A stretch of DNA of 63,410 nucleotides from an uncultured Microcaldota archaeon (lineage in GTDB: Archaea > Micrarchaeota > Micrarchaeia > Micrarchaeales > Micrarchaeaceae), in the NCBI GenBank assembly GCA_903884115.1, contig CAISDH010000031.1:1-63410 (forward strand), in the 5' to 3' direction. The notes beneath the pieces were generated by a model that was given only the letters and a program-made list of their open reading frames with translations, searched no databases and was not told where the DNA came from. The position numbers were made by a program, and so were the translations under genes. Below, one piece after another: positions 22,968-32,896 of this stretch. Numbering within the stretch: position 1 is the stretch's first letter; the number at the start of each line of letters is the position of its first letter.

Positions 22968-24722
22968 ATGATCAGGCAACCCATCATAGCTGTGCTCGGA
23001 CATGTCGACCACGGCAAAACTACTTTACTTGACCGGATCAGGAGCACTGCGATAGTCACGAAGGAAGTTGGAGGCATGACCCAGCACATAGGCGCCAGCG
23101 AAGTGCCCATTGACGCGATAAACAAGATATCAGGCCCTCTTCTCAAGGCAATGAATGTGAGCATAACCATTCCCGGCCTGCTCTTCATAGACACGCCCGG
23201 GCACGAGGCGTTCACCAACCTGAGGCGGCGCGGGGGCAACATCTCCGACATAGCGATACTCGTTGTTGACATCTCGAAGGGCTTCGAGCCCCAGACCGTG
23301 GAGGCCATCGAGATTCTCAAGGAGTACAAGACGCCGTTTGTCGTTGCCGTGAACAAGGTCGACCTGGTGACGGGATGGCACGACACGAAATCGAAGAGCT
23401 TCCTGGAGGCGCTGAGCAAGCAGAACTCTTACGTTGCAGACGAGATCGAGAAAAGGTTGTACGTTCTGATCGGAAGCCTGAGCCAGTACGGCCTTAACGC
23501 CGAGCGCTTCGACCGGATAAAGGACTTCAAGACAGAGCTGGCGCTGGTGCCGGTAAGCGCCAAGACCGGAGAAGGCATCGCTGAGCTTCTCATGCTGATA
23601 ACTGGGCTTTCCCAGAAGTATCTGGAGGAGAAGCTGAGAATAGAGATAAAGGGCCCAGGCAGAGGAAGCATCCTTGAAAAGAACGAGATAAAAGGCCTCG
23701 GCACAACAATAGACATAATACTTTACGACGGGTCGCTGCGTGTCAACGACACGATAGCATTCGCGACTTCTACCGGCGTCGCAACCTCGAAGATAAGGGC
23801 GCTGCTGAAGCCAAAGGCCCTGCACCAGATGGGCGCAGGCACTGGCAAGTTCGCGAACGTTGATTCTGTGAGCGCCGCAAGCGGGATCAAGATAAGCGGC
23901 GAGGGTCTCGATGATGCGATGCCTGGATCCCCCGTTGTGCAAGTCACAGAGGGGAGCGACTACACAAAGGAGATAAAGGCGGAGATATCCGACGTTTTCA
24001 AGACCGATGCGCTGGGCGTGGTGCTCAAGACCGATTCAATAGGGAGTATGGAGGCGATCTCGATGCTCATGGGAAGCGCAGGGTACAAGATAAGCAAGAA
24101 GGGCATAGGCAAGGTTACGAAACGCGACATCATAGATGCCTTCTCCATGAATGCGAAGGATCCCGCGTGCGCCGCCGTGCTGGCGTTCAACGCCGGCATG
24201 GATCCCGACGTGCTGGAGGCGTCGCAGACGAGCGGCGTCAAGGTCATTGAGAGTGACGTAATATACAAGATTCTCGACGACTACAAGGCATTCGTCGACG
24301 CGCACAGGAAGACCACGACAGAGAAAGTCGAGAGCACGCTCGTGTTCCCTGCTGCGATAGAGATCATGCCGGGCACGGTGTTCAGGATGTCCCACCCCGC
24401 AGTATTCGGAGTCCGCGTTCTTACTGGCCGGATAAAACAGGGCTACAAGCTGATAAACGAGCTTGGAACCTTCGTGGGCAAGATAAAGGAGATGCAGAAC
24501 GAGAAAGCGCCACTGCCTCTCGCGAAGAAGGGCGACCAGATAGCGATATCCATGGCGGAGCCTACCATGGGCAGGCAGATAAACGAGGGCCAGGTGCTCT
24601 ACACCGACGTGCGCGAGACCGACTACAAGCTGCTGTCGAAGGAGTTCTCAAACCTCATAGACGACGACGAGCGCAGGCTGATGGAAAGGATAATCCTGAT
24701 AAAGAAGAATGCAAGGGAGTGA
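22968..24722 (+). CDS. infB: Translation initiation factor aIF5B
   Basis: This 584-aa GTPase shows G1 GHVDHGKT (about 11-18), G3 DTPGHEAF, and G4 NKVD, then the domain II to IV series typical of aIF5B/eIF5B (e.g. PGTVFRMSHPAVFGVRVLTG). It promotes subunit joining on the initiator-tRNA complex. It has the archaeal size and lacks the long N-terminal region of eukaryotes. ATG 22968 follows GAGGTG by 7 nt. It is divergent from the formyltransferase gene. Confidence 0.96.
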   Translation: MIRQPIIAVLGHVDHGKTTLLDRIRSTAIVTKEVGGMTQHIGASEVPIDAINKISGPLLKAMNVSITIPGLLFIDTPGHEAFTNLRRRGGNISDIAILVVDISKGFEPQTVEAIEILKEYKTPFVVAVNKVDLVTGWHDTKSKSFLEALSKQNSYVADEIEKRLYVLIGSLSQYGLNAERFDRIKDFKTELALVPVSAKTGEGIAELLMLITGLSQKYLEEKLRIEIKGPGRGSILEKNEIKGLGTTIDIILYDGSLRVNDTIAFATSTGVATSKIRALLKPKALHQMGAGTGKFANVDSVSAASGIKISGEGLDDAMPGSPVVQVTEGSDYTKEIKAEISDVFKTDALGVVLKTDSIGSMEAISMLMGSAGYKISKKGIGKVTKRDIIDAFSMNAKDPACAAVLAFNAGMDPDVLEASQTSGVKVIESDVIYKILDDYKAFVDAHRKTTTEKVESTLVFPAAIEIMPGTVFRMSHPAVFGVRVLTGRIKQGYKLINELGTFVGKIKEMQNEKAPLPLAKKGDQIAISMAEPTMGRQINEGQVLYTDVRETDYKLLSKEFSNLIDDDERRLMERIILIKKNARE

Positions 24723-24914
24723 TGTAGGGTGTTGCTATGAAGGTACTTGAAATAGCGCGATCATCGATAAAAGAAATATCTCTGAAATATCTCCGCAGGA
24801 TTGAATGTTGAGAACTGCTCATTTGCTGCAGTTCCAAAATCACAAACTTCAGCAAACAAACTGTCAGAGAATCGAACGTATAAGTATCTCCTAACCCTAA
24901 TTATATTTGGTGGT

Positions 24915-26258
24915 ATGGTGTACAGGCTGGTGCGTGCCGAAAGTAGCAAGACAGAAGCAAACACTAGAGCAATGGGCTTAGCATCTGATTATGAGCCGTT
25001 GATAAAAGAGATTCTACATATCAAAATTAATGATACTTCACACTTTCAGGACCACCAACGAGAAATTGAAGAGATACTCTCAAAGTATGGGCGAACAATG
25101 GAGGACTTGAAGTCGTATGGCAAGCCAATCATAGAAGTACTGATAGGATCGCGCGTTAGTTGGTGTGTGCAGACAAAAAGTAACCTAGATAATCCGCACT
25201 ACGATCTGGATCGCGAAGAGACTATGCGACGGGTACTGGATGAACTACACAACATCTCGCGCGAAATCGAGGTGTTCAAACTTTATGGGTTGATAGATGA
25301 TGATGGCATAAACTCCTTCAAGCCTGCTGTGCTTTCACTACTTCCCAGAACGATGAAAAAAGGATATGCTGCTGCTTTCGAAAGCGCATCCAACGCTTTC
25401 GGGCTTCCAGAAGACGAAGTAAAACAAATAGTGATGTTGGGACTTAAGGCGCTTATGGATAGAAGCCTGCTGGCTGATTTTTGCATTGTGGTTGACGAAT
25501 TCAAGATAAAAAGGACAGAGATAGATGGTTCTTTAATACAAAAAGCGATAAAACTGATTGAAGCGCGCGTTGAAGCGCGCGTCGATAATGGGTCGATAGA
25601 AGAGGCATCGAAAGCAGTCTTGGCTCTGCAACTAGTGCGTCATGATTTTGGAGGGTCTTTCATACAGCGTGCGATAAACAGAGCAAAAGAGAATGTGAAT
25701 AGAGGCGATGTAGGCTTTGCCGTAAGGGTAGTCTCAACTTTCCAATTAACAAGTGATGACTTTGAAAAATCAGTTACACAGAATGTGATAAACAAAATAA
25801 AAGAGCAAGTGAATATGGGCAGCATGGCATTCGCCTCAAAGATATTTTCTGCATTCAAACTTAAACGTAGTGATTTTGGAGAATATGAAGCATCTGTCAT
25901 ACGGAATGTGGTACATAACGTAAAAGCGTCTGTGGATAGAGGTGACATCGCCCTTGCCTCAGACGTAGTCTCTGCTTTCCAATTAGATCGTTATACTGAT
26001 CTTGAAGATGAAGTGTCCGTTATACAAAAAGTGACAGAGAATGTTGTAGTGCTCATGGAAAAACAACCTGCAGAAGCTGCAAGAATATCATCTGCCTTTG
26101 GAATACTGCCTGACGAAATAGATGACGAACGCGCGAAGGGATTTCAAGATATAGTCATAGCATTGATTCCACGGCCAACTGCTGCAAACAATTCAGCAGA
26201 GCCTAAGCACAATCTATTATCTAGAATACGGCAGTTGCGACAGAGATTCACTAAGTGA
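24915..26258 (+). CDS. Helical-repeat protein (447 aa), unknown family
   Basis: I recognise no family. The region of about residues 195-400 contains five repeats of about 40 residues, each ending in a phrase like VVSAFQL..DDF: (I-x-x-A-x-x-x-x-x-E-x-V-x-x-G-x-x-x-x-A-x-x-V-x-x-x-F-x-L). This predicts an alpha-alpha solenoid of the HEAT/ARM type, often a protein- or RNA-binding scaffold. No signal peptide. ATG 24915 lies about 32 nt after the TATA-like GTATAAGTA (24879-24887); an in-frame ATG at 24801 would add 38 residues. Confidence 0.65.
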   Translation: MVYRLVRAESSKTEANTRAMGLASDYEPLIKEILHIKINDTSHFQDHQREIEEILSKYGRTMEDLKSYGKPIIEVLIGSRVSWCVQTKSNLDNPHYDLDREETMRRVLDELHNISREIEVFKLYGLIDDDGINSFKPAVLSLLPRTMKKGYAAAFESASNAFGLPEDEVKQIVMLGLKALMDRSLLADFCIVVDEFKIKRTEIDGSLIQKAIKLIEARVEARVDNGSIEEASKAVLALQLVRHDFGGSFIQRAINRAKENVNRGDVGFAVRVVSTFQLTSDDFEKSVTQNVINKIKEQVNMGSMAFASKIFSAFKLKRSDFGEYEASVIRNVVHNVKASVDRGDIALASDVVSAFQLDRYTDLEDEVSVIQKVTENVVVLMEKQPAEAARISSAFGILPDEIDDERAKGFQDIVIALIPRPTAANNSAEPKHNLLSRIRQLRQRFTK

Positions 26259-26356
26259 AGATAAACTTGCTGAAAAGACGACTAATTTTTGCGACGCGGT
26301 TTAGCGTAGAATAAAAATGAAAAGAAAAGCACGACATAACTTTCTTCTGACGCGCT

Positions 26357-26665
26357 TCAACCAGCAAGGCTTATCTCAATCTTTACTGTGTCTGGGACGT
26401 GAATGCGCATTATCTGGCGCAGCGCCTGCTCGCTCCCGTCTATGACAAGCAGTCTCTTGTGTATTCTCAGCTCCCACTTCTCGTATGTGTGGCTTCCGTC
26501 GCCGCACGGAGTCTTTCTTGTGCAGTGGGCAATCCTTCTGGTTGGCAGAGGAATAGGTCCGTGCATCTTTATCTCGGCGGTGCCCGCTATGCTCTTTATT
26601 TGCTTGGCTATCTCGTCTATTGCCTTGTTAGTGGTGCCGATCAGCTTTATTATCGCAGTAGTCAT
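26357..26665 (-). CDS. rpsJ: Small ribosomal subunit protein uS10
   Basis: At 102 aa the whole protein matches archaeal S10: TTAIIKLIGTTNKAIDEIAK at the start, then GPIPLPTRRIAHCTRKTPCG and HKRLLVIDGSEQALRQIMRI. It forms part of the 30S head and binds 16S rRNA. It starts 5 nt after the EF1A stop, the classical archaeal tuf-rpsJ pair. Confidence 0.97.
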   Translation of the reverse strand: MTTAIIKLIGTTNKAIDEIAKQIKSIAGTAEIKMHGPIPLPTRRIAHCTRKTPCGDGSHTYEKWELRIHKRLLVIDGSEQALRQIMRIHVPDTVKIEISLAG

Positions 26666-26669
26666 TGGA

Positions 26670-27950
26670 TCACTGTCTTGGCGTTATCTCCAAGACAATG
26701 CCCGCTCCTATTGTCTCGCCCATGTCTCTTATCGCGAACTTTCCAAGCTGTGGGAATTCGCTGTGCTTCTCTATGACTATGGGTTTTGTTGGCTTTATCA
26801 TGACTATTGCAACGTCTCCTGTCTTGAGCGTCTCGGGGTTCTTCTCCACTGTTGCCAGAGTCTTCGGATCCTTCTTTTCTAGCAGCTCCGTGAACGTGCA
26901 TGCCAGCTGCGCAGTGTGTATGTGGAACACTGGCGTGTAGCCTTTAGCGATAACGTTCGGGTGGTGGAGTATCACGACCTGAGCCTTGAACTCGCTTGCG
27001 ACTGTCGGCGGATTGCTTGCAGGTCCTACAACATCTCCGCGCTTGATGTCCTTCTTGTCAACGCCCTTGATGTTGAAGCCTATGTTGTCTCCAGGCACTG
27101 CCTGCTGCAATTGCTTGTGGTGCATCTCTATACTCTTGACGTCCGTCTTTATGCCGTTTGGCATGAATATGATATTGTCTCCAGGATGCATGACTCCGGT
27201 TTCGACCCTGCCCACTGGGACAGTTCCGAATCCTGATATGCTGAACACGTCCTGTATAGGCAGCCTCAGCGCCTTGTCTGTTGGTTTCGGCGGCACTGTC
27301 AGGTTGTCCAGGGCAGCAAGAAGCGTAGGCCCTGTGTACCATGGCATCTTTGCCGGCTTCTCCTTGACGTTAGAACCCTCGTAAGCAGAGTATGGTATGA
27401 ATGGTATGTTATCTATCTTGAATCCGAACGTCTTCAAGAGGTCCTGCGTGCTCTTCTTCACTTCTTCGAACTTGCTTTGTTCGAAATTGACCACGTCCAT
27501 CTTGTTGATACCAACTATCAATTGTCTTATACCGAGAACGCTTGCGAGTATCACGTGCTCCCTCGTCTGCGGCATGATGTTGTCCACTGCGCTTACCACC
27601 AAGACCGCTGCATCTGCCTGGCTGGTACCTGTAATCATGTTCTTTACGAAGTCCCTGTGGCCAGGTGCGTCTATGACCGTGAAGTAGTACTTTGGCGTCT
27701 GGAATTCCATGTGTGCGATGTCTATTGTTATTCCGCGCTCCCTCTCTTCCTTGAGCGTGTTGAGCACGAACGCGAACTCAGAAGTGGGCTTGTTGTACTG
27801 TGCTGTGATTTCCTTGTACCTTGCTATGTCCCTGTCTGATATTGATCCTGTGTCATACAGGACTCTTCCGACCGTGGTCGACTTTCCGTGGCTAACGTGC
27901 CCTATAAAGACCAGATTCAAGTGTGGTTTATTTCCTGTGTTTTCTACCAT
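26670..27950 (-). CDS. tuf: Translation elongation factor aEF1A
   Basis: At 426 aa this is standard archaeal EF1A. It delivers aminoacyl-tRNA to the ribosome as a GTP complex. Motifs: G1 GHVSHGKST (17-25), switch 2 DAPGHRDFVKNMI, G4 NKMD, and the domain II/III blocks GTVPVGRVETG and PGDNIGFNIKGV. One oddity is Ser at position 20 where most EF1A and EF-Tu have Asp (GHVDHGK). It leads the operon with uS10. A TATA-like TATAAAAA on the minus strand lies near 28050. Confidence 0.97.
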   Translation of the reverse strand: MVENTGNKPHLNLVFIGHVSHGKSTTVGRVLYDTGSISDRDIARYKEITAQYNKPTSEFAFVLNTLKEERERGITIDIAHMEFQTPKYYFTVIDAPGHRDFVKNMITGTSQADAAVLVVSAVDNIMPQTREHVILASVLGIRQLIVGINKMDVVNFEQSKFEEVKKSTQDLLKTFGFKIDNIPFIPYSAYEGSNVKEKPAKMPWYTGPTLLAALDNLTVPPKPTDKALRLPIQDVFSISGFGTVPVGRVETGVMHPGDNIIFMPNGIKTDVKSIEMHHKQLQQAVPGDNIGFNIKGVDKKDIKRGDVVGPASNPPTVASEFKAQVVILHHPNVIAKGYTPVFHIHTAQLACTFTELLEKKDPKTLATVEKNPETLKTGDVAIVMIKPTKPIVIEKHSEFPQLGKFAIRDMGETIGAGIVLEITPRQ

Positions 27951-28119
27951 TTATTCACCAATTATATTAGCGTAATACCTATCAGTAAAGCGCATATACT
28001 GCCTTGCAGAAATAGCTGCAAACAGTAGATAGTATTATTGGTAGAAAGTATAAAAACCTATGCGTCTGCGGAACGCTTCCCTGTGGCTGATTCGGCGAAA
28101 TAATTGCAAACAGGTTCTC

Positions 28120-28830
28120 TTACTTGGTGCCGTCCAGCACGCCCCAACGCTTTAGTGCTGCCGATGCTTCCGTGATGTCCTTCTGCGTGTTCACGGTTAT
28201 CCACTCCTCCTTGCCCTGCAGCATGTGCGCGAGTATCTTGCCTTGCGGAGCCAGCTTCTTGAACGTGAGATCTTCGATGGAGCCTGCCTCAGGCAAGTAG
28301 TCGAGTATGTGCCTGTTGAATGCATAGATTCCGATGCTGACCGGTACATCTTCCAATATCTTGCCGTATTCGAAGTCGGCAACCTTGCCCTCGGTTATTT
28401 TCACTGTGGACAGCAGGCACTTGAACGGGGTAAGCGCCATCGTGACAACGGGCTTGTTCTGCATGTGCGACTTTTCCAGCCTGTTCAGGTCCATATTCGT
28501 GAGCTCGTCGCCGTTCATCGCGATGAAGTTCTCATCGCTTACGTGGTCTTTGATGGCGAGCCTGAACGCCTGCGCAGTCCCGCCCTGCAGGTCCTCGCTG
28601 TATTCGACCTCGAGGCCGAAGTTGTCGTTGCTCTTCATGAATTCGAATATCTTCTCCTTCTTGTACGCTACGCCGACAACAAGGTGCTTCACATTGTACG
28701 ACTTCAGCCATTTGATGATCCAGTACAGCAAAGGCTTGCCCTCCACTTCAACGAGGCTTTTAGGCACCGACTGCGTCAACGGCATCAGTCTCAGCCCTTT
28801 TCCCCCGGCTATCACAACAGCAGTATCCAT
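28120..28830 (-). CDS. Sugar-nucleotide (NTP) transferase
   Basis: This 236-aa nucleotidyltransferase begins MDTAVVIAGGKGLRLMPLTQ, the NTP-binding signature (G-G-x-G-x-R-L), followed by PKSLVEVEGKPLL (family Lys) and an AMNGDELTNMDL metal-binding Asp. It is the size of single-domain mannose-1-phosphate guanylyltransferase or glucose-1-phosphate thymidylyltransferase-like enzymes, which make activated sugars; the sugar is not deducible. An in-frame ATG at 28854 is an alternative start closer to the TATA-like TTAAATATC at 28888-28896. Confidence 0.85.
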   Translation of the reverse strand: MDTAVVIAGGKGLRLMPLTQSVPKSLVEVEGKPLLYWIIKWLKSYNVKHLVVGVAYKKEKIFEFMKSNDNFGLEVEYSEDLQGGTAQAFRLAIKDHVSDENFIAMNGDELTNMDLNRLEKSHMQNKPVVTMALTPFKCLLSTVKITEGKVADFEYGKILEDVPVSIGIYAFNRHILDYLPEAGSIEDLTFKKLAPQGKILAHMLQGKEEWITVNTQKDITEASAALKRWGVLDGTK

Positions 28831-28936
28831 GGCATCAGCACTTACGATAAGCATCACAAGCTATAGAGTTCTATACATCGTAGAAAGATATTTAAGACAT
28901 ACTGTTTATAATCAGTGCGCATAACGAAGTGATATT

Positions 28937-29047
28937 ATGAAAACCCCAAGAATACTGTTGGCGCAAGACGACGAGGACGACGAGTCCATAGACGAGGATG
29001 ACGAGGACTCCGAGGATGCCGACGACGATGAAAGCGAAGAGTTCTAG
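28937..29047 (+). CDS. Extremely acidic small protein (36 aa)
   Basis: ATG 28937, with GTGAT just before it and a TATTTAAG promoter-like box at 28888-28895, opens MKTPRILLAQ, then 26 residues of which about 21 are Asp or Glu, ending EEF. It ends 60 nt before the Cdc48 gene. Such acidic strings can mimic nucleic acid or bind basic proteins such as histones or Alba. I know no named family. The promoter, Shine-Dalgarno-like site and clean stop make it more than a random frame. Confidence 0.6.
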   Translation: MKTPRILLAQDDEDDESIDEDDEDSEDADDDESEEF

Positions 29048-29107
29048 TCCTTCTTTTCCTTTCAACAGACAGAAAGGCATAAAGAGTTTTAATCTGTAAT
29101 ATCTACT

Positions 29108-31285
29108 TTGTATTTCTTATCGGTGCTAAATGTGCCAGATGGAATAGAGCTTACTGTTGCCGGGGCGCTTGTTACAGACGACGGCAGAGGCATAGCCAGG
29201 ATAGACTCCAAGGCGAGGAAGCTGCTTGGCGTCATATCCGGCGACGTTATAGAGATAAAAGGCAGGAGGAAGAGCACCGCTGCCGTGGTATGGCAGGCAT
29301 ACCAGCAGGATGAGGGGCTGGACTTCATACGCATTGACGGTTATCTTCGTCAGAACATCGGAATAGGCATAGGCGACAGGGTATTCGTCGCGAAGGCTGA
29401 AGTGAAGAATGCGGAACGCATCGTGCTTGCGCCTCCGCCAAACCAGCGCACCCCGATGTCGCCGGAATTCTCAGACTATGCCAAGAACAGGCTTGAGGAC
29501 AAGCCGCTCATGAAGGGCGACGTCATGCCCATAGCAATGTTCGGCTATTCCTTCAACTTCATAGTCGTGCAGGTGCAGCCTCATGGTTGCGTGCGCGTCA
29601 CCAAGGACACCGAGGTCGTTGTCAAGACAGAGCCAGTGTCGGATGTGATGGTCAAGATCGGTGATGTGCACTACGAGGACATAGGCGGCCTGAAGACAGA
29701 GATACAGCGCATAAGGGAGATGGTGGAGCTGCCAATGCGTTATCCTGAGCTGTTCGAGAGGCTCGGCATCGAGCCGCCTAAGGGCGTCCTGATCTACGGC
29801 CCGCCAGGAACTGGAAAGACCCTGCTTGCGAAAGCTGTAGCGAACGAGAGCGATTCACATTTCATACAGATATCAGGTCCAGAGCTTGTCAGCAAGTTCG
29901 TGGGCGAGAGCGAGGAGAAGCTGCGTGAGATATTCAACGAGGCGAAGGAGAAGGCGCCTACAGTAATCTTCATGGATGAGATAGACGCGATTGCGCCGAA
30001 GCGCGAAGAGGCCACAAACGAGGTCGAGCGCCGTATGGTCTCGCAGCTGCTGACCCTGATGGACGGAATCTCTGCCAGAGGCCAGGTCATAGTGATAGGT
30101 GCCACGAACCGCGAGAATTCCGTTGATCAGGCATTGAGGAGGCCTGGAAGGTTCGACAGGGAAATAGAGATAGGCGTTCCGGACAGGAACGCGAGGAAGG
30201 AGATACTTCAGATACACACAAGAAACACGCCGCTTGCGAAGGACGTGATCTTGGACGAGCTTGCGAACCAGACCCATGGATACACAGGAGCTGATCTTGC
30301 GGCGCTTGTGCGCGAGGCAGCAATGGCTACGCTGCGCAGCATACTGCCGAAAGTTCAGGACAAAAAGAGCGTGCCCAATGAGTTGCTTGTAAACTTGACA
30401 GTAAAGATGAATGATTTCCAGGAAGCGATTGCCTCTATAAGACCGAGCGCGCTCAGAGAGGTATTTGTTGAGCGGCCCAACGTCCATTGGAGCGATGTAG
30501 GCGGGCTCGAGGACGTCAAGAGGCAGTTGAAGGAAGCGTGCGAGCTTCCGATAAAGGACCCTGAGGTATTCACCAAGATAGGCATAACACCGGAGAAAGG
30601 TGTATTGATGGTCGGGCCTCCAGGGGTAGGAAAGACGATGCTTGCGAAGGCAATTGCCACGGAGAGGGAGGCGAACTTCATATCGATAAAAGGCCCAGAG
30701 ATAGCCAGCAAGTGGATCGGTGAGACGACATCAAAGGTTCATGAAGTGTTTCGGAAGGCGCGCCAGGCTGCGCCGTGCATAATATTCATAGACGAGATAG
30801 ACGCATTATCCCAAGCAAGGGCAGAGGACGAGCAGAATCACATATTCGAGGAGGCGCTTTATACGCTGTTGGTAGAAATGGATGGTCTGCAGGAGCTGAA
30901 GGGCGTCGTTGTGCTTGCTGCGACGAATAGGCCTCAGGACATGGATCCTGCATTGCTGCGTCCAGGAAGGTTCGACAAGATTATAGAAATACCGATGCCT
31001 GACCTGGAGACGCGGACCGCGATATTCAAAGTGCACACCCATCGCATGCCGCTGGACAAGGGCGTCACTTCCGAACTTCTTGCAGCTGCCACAGAGAACT
31101 ACACAGGTGCGGAGATACAGAATGTTGTAAGGGAAGCAGGGATGAATGCGATACGCGAGAAACGTGAGACTGTAACCAAAAAAGACTTCGAGTTCGCGCT
31201 GGAAGAGGTGCATCCCGCGATACCGAAAGAGCTCACTGATAGGATAAAACGCTTCAAGGAAGAACCAGCTAACATGTATAGGTAA
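29108..31285 (+). CDS. Cdc48/p97-type AAA+ ATPase
   Basis: An N-terminal double-psi barrel region ([19 protein letters not shown] ...) is followed by two AAA+ modules with Walker A GPPGTGKT (231-238) and GPPGVGKT (503-510), and Walker B VIFMDEID and IIFIDEID. It unfolds and extracts proteins, in archaea often feeding the 20S proteasome; the C-terminus NMYR fits the HbYX docking motif. The start is uncertain: TTG 29108, or GTG 29123 or 29132, all compatible with a TATA-like TTTTAATC at 29087-29094. It leads a run with eS6 and aIF2-gamma. Confidence 0.93.
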   Translation: MYFLSVLNVPDGIELTVAGALVTDDGRGIARIDSKARKLLGVISGDVIEIKGRRKSTAAVVWQAYQQDEGLDFIRIDGYLRQNIGIGIGDRVFVAKAEVKNAERIVLAPPPNQRTPMSPEFSDYAKNRLEDKPLMKGDVMPIAMFGYSFNFIVVQVQPHGCVRVTKDTEVVVKTEPVSDVMVKIGDVHYEDIGGLKTEIQRIREMVELPMRYPELFERLGIEPPKGVLIYGPPGTGKTLLAKAVANESDSHFIQISGPELVSKFVGESEEKLREIFNEAKEKAPTVIFMDEIDAIAPKREEATNEVERRMVSQLLTLMDGISARGQVIVIGATNRENSVDQALRRPGRFDREIEIGVPDRNARKEILQIHTRNTPLAKDVILDELANQTHGYTGADLAALVREAAMATLRSILPKVQDKKSVPNELLVNLTVKMNDFQEAIASIRPSALREVFVERPNVHWSDVGGLEDVKRQLKEACELPIKDPEVFTKIGITPEKGVLMVGPPGVGKTMLAKAIATEREANFISIKGPEIASKWIGETTSKVHEVFRKARQAAPCIIFIDEIDALSQARAEDEQNHIFEEALYTLLVEMDGLQELKGVVVLAATNRPQDMDPALLRPGRFDKIIEIPMPDLETRTAIFKVHTHRMPLDKGVTSELLAAATENYTGAEIQNVVREAGMNAIREKRETVTKKDFEFALEEVHPAIPKELTDRIKRFKEEPANMYR

Positions 31286-31289
31286 TGAA

Positions 31290-31670
31290 ATGATACTAGT
31301 GTATTCCGACGCAAAAACAGGGAAGAGCGCGCAGCTCACAATAGATCCGGCCAAGGTGCCAATGCTCCTGAACTACAAGGTCACTGATGTGATTGACGGT
31401 TCGGAACTGGGGCTTCCAGGCTACAAGCTCAGGATAACCGGTGGCACAGATACGAGCGGATTCCCTCTTAGGAAGAGCATACAGGGCAGCATAAAGACCA
31501 AGGTGCTTCGGCGCACTGGAGCTATCGCAAAGAAAAGGCGAACGAGCGTAAGGGGCAGCACAATCGCGAGCGACACAGCGCAGATAAACGCCGTCATCGT
31601 TGAATACGGCACGAAGCCCGTGAGCGAGCTGTTCCCTGAAAGCAAGACGCCGAAAGAGGAGAAGAAGTGA
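31290..31670 (+). CDS. rps6e: Small ribosomal subunit protein eS6
   Basis: At 126 aa it matches archaeal S6e: VDGSELGLPGYKLRITGGTD-like core (VIDGSELGLPGYKLRITGG), then GFPLRKSIQG and KKRRTSVRGSTIASDTAQIN. It is an archaeal and eukaryotic 30S protein. Its ATG follows the Cdc48 stop by 4 nt and its stop overlaps the next start, the common archaeal rps6e-eif2g order. Confidence 0.96.
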   Translation: MILVYSDAKTGKSAQLTIDPAKVPMLLNYKVTDVIDGSELGLPGYKLRITGGTDTSGFPLRKSIQGSIKTKVLRRTGAIAKKRRTSVRGSTIASDTAQINAVIVEYGTKPVSELFPESKTPKEEKK

Positions 31671-32896
31671 CAGTTGACGCGATGAAAGAGCCAAGCGTAA
31701 CAAAGCAGAGCGTGCTCAACATAGGCACACTGGGCCACATCGACCATGGCAAGACTTCTCTTACGAGGGCCATAACCGGAGTGTGGACAGACAGGCACAG
31801 CGAGAGCATCAAGCGCAACATGACGATAAAGCTGGGCTATGCCGACGCAATAATAAAGGTGTGCAGGAAGTGCAACGAGTACACCGTCGGCGACACGTGC
31901 GCGCAGTGCGGAGGCAAACCTGAACCGTTCAGGCGCATATCGATGCTAGACGCGCCGGGGCACGAGACGCTCATGGCCACTGCGATAGCCGGCTCAAGCG
32001 TTATCGATGCAATACTGTTCGTGATAGCCGCGAACGAGCAGTGCCCCATGCAGCAGACAAAGGAGCACCTGATGATAATAAACGTTCTCGGGATAAAGAA
32101 CGTCATAATTGTGCAGACCAAGGTCGACATAGTCGGGAAAGAAGCGGCAATAGCGCATTACAAGCAGATAAAGGCGTTCGTGAATGGCTCGATAATAGAG
32201 AATGCGCCCATAATACCCCTTATGCCCAACCTCGGAATAAACCTTGACGTGCTGCTGGGCAAGATAGTTGACATTCCTGTGCCTGAGCGCGACACCACGT
32301 CGGATCCCTTGATGTTTGTTGTAAGGTCGTTCGACGTCAACAAGCCGGGCTCCGATGCGACAAAGCTCGTCGGCGGGGTCATCGGCGGCGCCATCATAAG
32401 GGGCACGATCAAGAGCGACGACAAGATAGAGATACGTCCTGGGTTCAAGAACGAGAAGCTGAAGAAGGACGTCTACGAGCCCATAATCACGGTGATAAGA
32501 AGGATCAGCAGCGGCACGGACCAGCTTGATGAAGCTACGCCGGGAGGGCTCATCGCGCTCTCAACAGAGATGGATCCGTCGTTCACAAAGGCGGACAGCC
32601 TTGTGGGCAACGCCGTCGGCCTTGTCGGCAAGCTGCCTCCTGTGATAAGCAGCCTCTCGATGAAGTACCACAAGCTGGCAAGGGACGACCTTCCAGAGCA
32701 GCGCATAGTGGAGAACGAGTCTCTCATACTTGGAGTTGCAACAGCAACGGCGCTCGGCTACGTCAAGAGCGCGAAGAAGGACACGCTGGAGATAGAGCTC
32801 AAAAGGCCCCTCAGCATCCCTAGCGGGATGAAGATTGCGGTGATGCGCAGCATATCGCACAGATGGCGCCTCACAGGTTATGGACAGATCGTATGA
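31667..32896 (+). CDS. eif2g: Translation initiation factor aIF2 subunit gamma
   Basis: This 409-aa GTPase is the core of the Met-tRNAi carrier. It shows G1 GHIDHGKT (23-30), a zinc knuckle CRKC...CAQC in the switch region, G3 DAPGHETLM, and G4-region QTKVD, plus domain II with GGVIGGAIIRGTIKSDDKIE, all specific for aIF2-gamma. The GTG at 31667 overlaps the eS6 TGA; ATG 31682 is a possible alternative start. It is followed by an overlapping CBS gene. Confidence 0.96.
   Translation: MTVDAMKEPSVTKQSVLNIGTLGHIDHGKTSLTRAITGVWTDRHSESIKRNMTIKLGYADAIIKVCRKCNEYTVGDTCAQCGGKPEPFRRISMLDAPGHETLMATAIAGSSVIDAILFVIAANEQCPMQQTKEHLMIINVLGIKNVIIVQTKVDIVGKEAAIAHYKQIKAFVNGSIIENAPIIPLMPNLGINLDVLLGKIVDIPVPERDTTSDPLMFVVRSFDVNKPGSDATKLVGGVIGGAIIRGTIKSDDKIEIRPGFKNEKLKKDVYEPIITVIRRISSGTDQLDEATPGGLIALSTEMDPSFTKADSLVGNAVGLVGKLPPVISSLSMKYHKLARDDLPEQRIVENESLILGVATATALGYVKSAKKDTLEIELKRPLSIPSGMKIAVMRSISHRWRLTGYGQIV

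Noticed and set aside
23130-23942. A 270-codon minus-strand frame inside the aIF5B gene
   Set aside because: It lies wholly inside a strongly conserved translation factor gene on the other strand; the product is Arg/Leu/Val-biased and has no family features.
28225-28866. A 213-codon plus-strand frame opposite the sugar nucleotidyltransferase
   Set aside because: It is an antiparallel shadow of a gene with clear motifs (GGKGLRL, PKSLVEVEG).
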